Source of the DNA: Byssothecium circinans
Lineage: Eukaryota > Ascomycota > Dothideomycetes > Pleosporales > Massarinaceae
DNA length: 64,000 nucleotides
Assembly (NCBI GenBank): GCA_010015675.1
Contig: ML977027.1
Coordinates: 1-64,000, forward strand
Direction: 5' to 3'
Positions 57,967-64,000 of the stretch are shown here, piece after piece. Each line of letters opens with the position of its first letter. Position 1 is the first letter of the stretch. The translations under genes were made by a program, and so were the position numbers. The notes under the pieces are model-generated. The model made no database searches, was not told where the DNA came from, and was given only the letters and a program-made list of their open reading frames with translations.

Positions 57967-59583
57967 ATGTCCTACTACCCGGGCCAGCAGTACAACGGCG
58001 GCCAGCCGAATTACGGTCCGCCGCCTCCACACCAGGGCTATCCGCCACAGAGTTATCCTCCGCCGCAGGGCTATGTTCCTCCGTGAGTTGTGCTATCCGC
58101 AGGAGCTTGAGCGATGCTGACGGATCCGTAGTCCGCAACAGTATGGCAGTTACCAGCCTCCGCCCTCTCCGCAGCCGCCCTACAACGGATACCAGCAGAC
58201 TCCGCCGCCGCCGCAACAATTTGGCTACAATCAGGTGCGTTGAAGAGGAGCGCGGGGTTGCGCGTATTTGGACTGACGCGTGGATAGGGCCCGCCGCCTC
58301 AGCAGTACGGCTATGGCGCACCACCGCCGCAACCAACTCCTCCACAACACCAGCAGCAATATGCGCGACCGGGTAAGGGTGCGACCATGCGTTGTGCCTA
58401 ACATTCGCTGACCTCGACAGTGAACAACCAGTACCCGAGCCACGGCGGCGGTGGAGGTCCACCACCTCCCCCAACTCAACCCCAGAACTTCGGCCACGGA
58501 GCTCCGCAAGGTTATTCGTTCCAATACTCAGCATGCAACGGTCGCCGGAAAGCGCTACTGATCGGTATCAACTACTTCGGCCAGCGAGGCCAGCTCCGCG
58601 GATGCATCAACGATGTGAAGAACATGAGCGCGTACTTGAACAGCCACTTCGGATACAAGCGGGAGGATATGGTGACGTTGACCGACGACCAGCACAACCC
58701 TATGAGCCAGCCGACAAAGTCTAACATATTACGAGCGATGCATTGGTTGGTAAAGGATGCGCGACCCAACGACTCCCTTTTCTTCCACTACTCTGGTACG
58801 TTCTCACGTTTCAGTCAAACTGAGGCAAGAGCTTACGATCGTAGGACATGGTGGTCAGACTAAGGATTTGGACGGCGATGAAGACGACGGCTACGACGAA
58901 GTGATATATCCGGTCGACTTCCGAACAGCCGGGCACATTGTAGACGACGAGATGCATCGTATCATGGTACAGTCTCTGCAGCCCGGTGTGCGTCTAACCG
59001 CCATCTTCGACTCGTGCCATTCCGGATCCGCGCTCGACCTGCCGTACCTCTACTCCACGTCTGGTGTGCTCAAGGAGCCGAATCTGGCGAAGGAGGCTGG
59101 CCAGGGCTTGTTGGGTATTGTGTCGAGCTATGCGCGCCAGGATATCAGTGGTATGCTGTCGAATGCTGGTAGTCTGTTCAAGAAGGTCACGCAGGGCGAC
59201 TCAGTGTACAAGAAGAATCTACGGACGAAGACGAGCCCTGCGGATGTCATCATGTGGAGTGGTTCGAAAGATACACAGACTTCGTATGTTTGTCTTCGAC
59301 TAGGGTGTGAGAGATGGGACTAATTGTTGTGATAGGGCTGATGCTTCGATTCAAGGCGAGGCTACAGGTGCCATGTCCTGGGCATTCATCAACTCTCTCA
59401 AGAAGAACCCGAACCAGAGTTATGTCCAGCTGCTCAACAGTATCCGCGACGAGCTCCAGGGCAAGTATAGCCAGAAGCCGCAGTTGAGCTGCAGTCATCC
59501 TTTGAGTGAGTCGAATAAAAAAGTCCGTTTTGAAGCATTTTGCTAACTTCATCGTAGACACCGACCTTCTCTACGTTATGTAG
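57967..59583 (+). CDS. MCA1: Metacaspase (type I, MCA1/CasA family)
   Basis: Seven exons (57967-58082, 58132-58234, 58288-58372, 58421-58795, 58845-59283, 59336-59505, 59558-59583) give 437 aa. The first 140 residues are a Pro/Gln/Tyr-rich prodomain (repeats such as PPPQGYVPP). The peptidase domain starts near [18 protein letters not shown]. The catalytic dyad is H228 in HYSGHGG, split by a splice site, and C284 in [14 protein letters not shown]. The end NTDLLYVM comes mostly from a 26-nt last exon. Metacaspases are calcium-dependent cysteine peptidases that cut after Arg or Lys and act in protein-aggregate clearance, ageing and cell death. All catalytic parts are intact. Confidence 0.95.
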
Positions 59584-60528
59584 ATCGAGTTATAGAGCAT
59601 CAGTTTGGAACACCTGCATCCTTGAAACTTGGAAAGCGTGCCCAGACTTTTGATATATGACTAAGTGTACACGAAAGCGGAAGTTGTGGATGCTTTTGGT
59701 ACAGTTTTCTTCCTAAGATACCATATGGAATTGGGATGGGTATCAAGAGCGAATTTTTTAAAAGCGCACTGCGGTCTAAGGATTTGGTTGCATTTGATTC
59801 TGTGTATATATTGGATGAGCATGCGTTCTGGGCTATCATGAGCGGCGTTTTGTTTATCAGAAACTCCAAGTCTGGACATCCTGAGCTATTCAACTTGTAA
59901 CAATTGGATGCACGCGTATTGTGTGGTGTCACTTATAGCTCAAGCGATGTCATGGTTAATAAGGGATGTTTACAAGCGACCCGTCGCATAAGTTCCTGGC
60001 TCGTCTGCCCAGACAATTCTTGACATTTCTCTTCGAACAACAAACGTCTGGGGATATCACACTGAACAATCACAAACACCCGGGATGCTCGGCATGGTGG
60101 AGGTTTCATGACATGCAGAGACCAATCACAGCACGGGCCCACGGTGGCTGATCTGCGCTGGGGTCGATGCCGAGCACGCCTTGACATCTTTTCAGACATG
60201 CGCCGGCTGCGACGTGCAGTCTGCTCTCTGCCTTTTGAAGCATTCTCTCAGTGCGCCATCAGCGATTAAAACTGCCGCCAAGCCGTACGAAGGAATACGA
60301 AAGTGTCTCGGACTTATCGAGCGCTCACAGAGTTGCGCGAAATAATCCACACTATCGGAACGGCGCGGAACCTCTTTCGATTCGACCCTTCGGCGTACTT
60401 TAACAATTTTCAAGAGACGCTCCGCTCATCTTGTGATGCTGAGACTGCGATAAACCTCACAGCTTTTTCTCAACCTTTTCCTCCTTCCGCTATCCACACG
60501 GCCTCGCTGGCCACCCGCCCCACCCATC
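59584..60528. other. Intergenic, no gene seen
   Basis: Lies between two plus-strand genes. The last 150 bp are CT-rich leader. No recognisable element. Confidence 0.45.
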
Positions 60529-62175
60529 ATGTCCCTCACGGAGCGCTCGCTCGTCGCCTTCACCCCCAGCAACGAGAACAAAACCGAAACCATAATAAAC
60601 GGCGTAACCTTCAATCTCTCAGCCCTCAACGAATTCAAATACCAACTCTTCAGCAACAACACAATCTCCAACGAGTCAAAATGCTACCTCGCCTTCGACG
60701 CCTTCAAGCCATGGATGATGGACAATGGGACATGGGTGAACGAAACATCATGCTACATACCCTACTACGGCATCGGGACGCGCGGGAAAGCGTCCATCGC
60801 GTTCGGTGTGGGGTTTGGGCTTACGCTCGTATTTACACTGATCAATCTTAATAAGCATGGGAAGCTTTATTTGAGGGAGGATAAGAGGTTTAGAGTCGTA
60901 GGGAGGCGGTGGCAGTGGTATTGGATGTTGTTTGTGGCGGCTTGTGGGATGATAAGTACGTTGACGGGAGTCGATATTGATAGGTATTTTCTGCAGCAGA
61001 TCCCTATTGTGTTGCAGAGTTTCTTTTTCATGTTGATGGTGCCGGGGGCGTTGGCCATGGTTTGGGAGGCTACGAGGCATTGGTACGTATTCCTACACTC
61101 TTTTTTCCATTTTCTCCCAAGTGGCTAAGGAGGGAGGGACGAGGTTAACGTGAGATGTTATAGGGCGTCATGGCAAGAACGACAAATTGTGGATCGAGAC
61201 CCCTACGGCATGCCGCAGGACGACAAGCGCTCGACGTTCGAGTTCTGGGCCCCGCTCGTCTTCTACCTCTTCGCATGGATAGAATTCTTCTTGACGATCC
61301 CGCGGTCCTGGACGGCGCTGCAGAAACAAAACACGCCCTTCCAGACCGAATTCATCGCCAAACCCGCCGCGACAAATATTCGCGGCAAAGTCGGCGCCAT
61401 CATGGCGCTCATCGCCTGGATCGTCATCTGCGTCTCGCTCGCACACTCAATCCGCTCCTACAAACGGCGCCCACCCATTAAACTCCTCCTCAACATTACC
61501 ATACTCGCCGTCAGAGTCGGCTATGGTATCGCGGCAGCGTGGATATGGGACCTCAGTGTTTTCCAACAGGATGTGCAGATCGGATGGCCGTTTGGACTCG
61601 GATATGGGACTATTCTTCTGATCCTCATTGTTTTTGAGATCGCGGGGTTGAAGGATGAGAATGAGGATAAGAAGCTGATCAAGCAGCGGGTGGCGAGGGG
61701 GAGGCTGGTGGATGAGGAGCTGAATATTGTGAAGAAGCCGAGTTGGTGGGATAGGCATATGGCGAATCGGTATGCGAGTGATGAGCAGAGACTGAGGGAT
61801 ATGACGAGGGAGGTTGGCGCCGCAGACAGGGCGAGGAATGATGATGGGGACGTGGTTGTGGGTGGGGGAGCTGGTGGGGGGAGGTCGCCGACGAGAGCTG
61901 TTAGTGGGACAGGGGTTGAGATGGGCGATGTTAATGTGAGGAATCGGAGTACGAGTCGGCCGCCGAATGATCCGTTTAGAGATCAGAGTCCGTCTAGTGG
62001 GTGGGGAGCGGGGAATGGGAGGAGTCTGGGGAGTGAGACGGCGAGTTTGAGGAGTGAGAGGACGGATTTGACGGGCAGGACGTTGGCGGGGAGTCCGCTT
62101 GGAGGGAGTGGTGGTGGTGTTGGTGGCGGGTCGAATGGGCAAGGGCAGAGGATAAGGAGTATGTTGGATGTTTGA
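60529..62175 (+). CDS. DUF2434 multi-pass membrane protein
   Basis: Two exons (60529-61082, 61164-62175) give 521 aa. The N-terminal 80 residues carry six N-glycosylation sequons (NKT, NLS, NNT, NES, NGT, NET) and paired cysteines, so they are likely lumenal or extracellular. About seven helices follow, with conserved blocks RRWQWYWMLFVAACG, VLQSFFFMLMVPGALAMVWE and, after the splice, SWQERQIVDRDPYG. The C-terminal 140 residues are Gly/Ser/Arg-rich and probably cytoplasmic. The family is fungal; I know of no settled function. The TG|G split of the Trp codon at the splice keeps the conserved HWASWQERQ block intact. Confidence 0.87.
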
Positions 62176-62939
62176 AGGGTGGGATTAGGTGGTGGAAAAG
62201 CATTGGATGGAGTTCTGTATACGCCCGGGTTATGATAATGTGTGTATGTATGTATCTACAGTTCCGGATACCATTTTAAAAGTTGAGTCCATGGATTTAT
62301 ATCGCCCTGTGGAAGATGGTGAGCTCGTGATATTGTGAATATGGATGATGTCACACCTCACTCTCCATCCTATGCCACTCAGCCACACAGGAGACAACAC
62401 AATAATATTCTTCTTGCTCTGAATCATCATCCAATGAAGGAAGTCAATAATTCTTTTAGAGTACTCGCCGCGCTGATCTGCCTTCGGCCAAGAATGCGAC
62501 CAATCAGGCGTAGTGGAGTTGCAGCAGTGCATGTGTGGGGGAAAGTTCGGAGGGGCAGTCGCAATCACCTTCAAAAGATTCGCGAGCTTTCCATCTATAC
62601 AACTATTTACGGACTGTGACTGTGTAGCTTTCGCACTTTTTGCAACCGCGCCTTTCGAAAACACTCGAGCTCGGATACGTCTTCTTTTCGCAGAGAAGCA
62701 TTGTTCTTACAATCCCATCGTCAAGCGGTGAACTGCCAACCCCGCGTATCTCTCTCTTGCGCCCCCGCACTCTCTGGCACAGCCAAGCACCCAGCAAGTT
62801 CATACGGTGTGCAGGTAAGTAACATTGAATCTGGGAATGGGTTGTAAATGGCTGTCAATGTTCTAACATGGAGCGTCACGTAGTATCGCTACTGGAGACC
62901 GCGATTGCGACTGCATCAAAACCAACCTCCTCACCCACG
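62176..62939. other. SDS23 upstream region with probable 5' UTR intron
   Basis: A likely leader intron runs 62815-62883 (GCAG|GTAAGT, branch TTCTAAC, CGTAG). It contains an ATG at 62868 that is in frame with the SDS23 start. The rest has no recognisable gene. Confidence 0.5.
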
Positions 62940-64000
62940 ATGGCCGACCACGAAGTCAACCCGCCCACAAACGCAGGTGCGAAGAAGGAAACGCCTCTCC
63001 ACCCCATCCCCAACGCGTCTCCGCGCTCTCCGCCTGCAGCGCTGAACATGTCGAGCCCATCACACTCCAGTTACCGCTCCAGCTTCGCCGAGAACATGCG
63101 CGGCATGCCCGTTTCACCACGCACGACCCGGCACCCCTCGCTCTCGCAACAGGCGCTGCAGGATCTACTCAATAACCCGCCGACCAAGCAGGCTGATTCG
63201 AAGTTTGCGGGCAAGGACTGGAAGACGATCAAGGTGGGGGAGATTGTGGGGGCGAACAGGGACGATGTGACGTTTGTGCAGTATGATACTACTGTCGAGG
63301 AAGCTACGAATGTAAGTTCTATGGAGGATGGGAAGGGTGAGGATCGGTTAGAGTGGAAAAGGATGGGATGGTATGCTGATATGACGCGTGATGACTAGAT
63401 TCTCGTTCGATCCGGCTCCCCGAACGTGGTTCTTCTCCGCGAAGACAAGGATTCACGCACGGCAACTGGAACGTTCGACTACAGCGACCTGAACGCCTAT
63501 CTTCTTCTCGTGGTCGGCCTCGCGCACCCTGACGAAGGTGATGTCGCCTCGTTTGACGAGCTCGCAAAGAAGGGCCGCGAAGGGAAACCTATTCCGCTCA
63601 AAGACGTCAAAGATCTAGGCAAGAAGGGTCCGTTGATCACCTTACCTGCGTCTGCGGATTTGACCAAGGCGGTGGAAGTTTTCGGCAGTGGAGTGCACAG
63701 AGTGCTGGTTGCAGAGGATGGGACGAGTAATGTCGTGGGCATTCTTACGCAGTTAAGGTTGGTGAGGTTCTTTTGGGACAATCGACAGAGCTTTCCCGCG
63801 GTGGACAAGCTTTATCCGCGGCAGATTAAGGATTTGAATATCGGGAGTCACTCAGTGATTGCGATCAAGTAAGTTGCTCTACTGGTGGTAGATGGGAAGG
63901 ATGCTAACAAAGTGATAGCGGAGACAAACCCCTAGCATCAGCTCTCGAGCTCATGAATAGTGAGGGAGTGTCTTCCCTTCCAGTTCTGGATGCTCAGAAC
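62940..64000 (+). CDS. SDS23: SDS23/Moc1-type CBS-domain protein (3' end outside window)
   Basis: Three exons are visible (62940-63311, 63399-63868, 63919 to beyond the window). The N-terminus is Ser/Pro-rich with the family marks SSFAENMRGMPVSPR and HPSLSQQALQDLLNNPP. CBS repeats start near KDWKTIKVGEIVG and continue with PNVVLLREDKD, VEVFGSGVHRVLVAEDG and, in the last exon, LASALELMNSEGVSSLPVL. Sds23/Moc1 proteins inhibit PP2A-type phosphatase, link nutrient and stress signals to the cell cycle and resemble AMPK gamma subunits. The start at 62940 follows the presumed leader intron; the ATG at 62868 would add 24 residues in frame if that intron were kept. The gene is cut by the window edge. 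Confidence 0.88.

Overview
The window is nuclear DNA of a filamentous ascomycete (Pezizomycotina; the Dothideomycetes are the best guess, not proven). The evidence is the gene set (fungal rhodopsin-type membrane protein, HET-domain protein, DUF2434 membrane protein, several stand-alone BTB/POZ proteins) and the gene structure: many introns of 45-70 nt with GTANGT-type donors, CTAAC/CTGAC-like branch points and YAG acceptors. One repeat pair carries substitutions of the kind left by repeat-induced point mutation (RIP). There are no operons or prokaryotic features. I rebuilt the gene models by splicing the reading frames by eye; every intact model gives an exact multiple of three.

Layout. 0.5-1.4 kb: relic of a BTB/POZ gene. 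1.7-8.5 kb: secreted FAD-linked oxidase, rhodopsin-type membrane protein, and two short minus-strand genes with broken frames (one is a GNAT acetyltransferase relic). 8.8-27 kb: dense housekeeping block with VPS41 (HOPS), an RMND1/MRX10-type mitochondrial protein, ribosome-assembly factor RSA3, a HET protein, mitochondrial IF-2, a small membrane protein, the UNC50/GMH1 Golgi protein and the cleavage factor subunit RNA14. 28.9-33.2 kb: an Argonaute gene with a complex 5' end. 34.3-40 kb: HNH-type zinc protein, PP28/PDAP1-like phosphoprotein and an F-box-like protein.

40-47.7 kb is the dynamic part: three BTB/POZ genes (one frameshifted), one complete type II haloacid-dehalogenase gene and a 3' stump of a second copy, plus a pair of diverged repeats, one of them fused to the stump. 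This reads as a local BTB-HAD duplication followed by decay. 50-64 kb returns to conserved genes: a Sec7-PH Arf exchange factor, a metacaspase, a DUF2434 membrane protein and the start of SDS23, which runs off the window.

Functional threads are membrane traffic (VPS41, UNC50, Sec7-PH), mitochondrial translation (IF-2, RMND1-type), RNA processing and silencing (RNA14, Argonaute) and death/incompatibility-type proteins (metacaspase, HET). Nothing suggests these are co-regulated; most neighbours look like ordinary fungal synteny. The most unusual items are a 4-nt internal exon in the UNC50 homolog, a second promoter-like element with an in-frame ATG inside the first coding intron of Argonaute, a CCHC zinc knuckle in mitochondrial IF-2, and the BTB-HAD duplication with its repeat junction.
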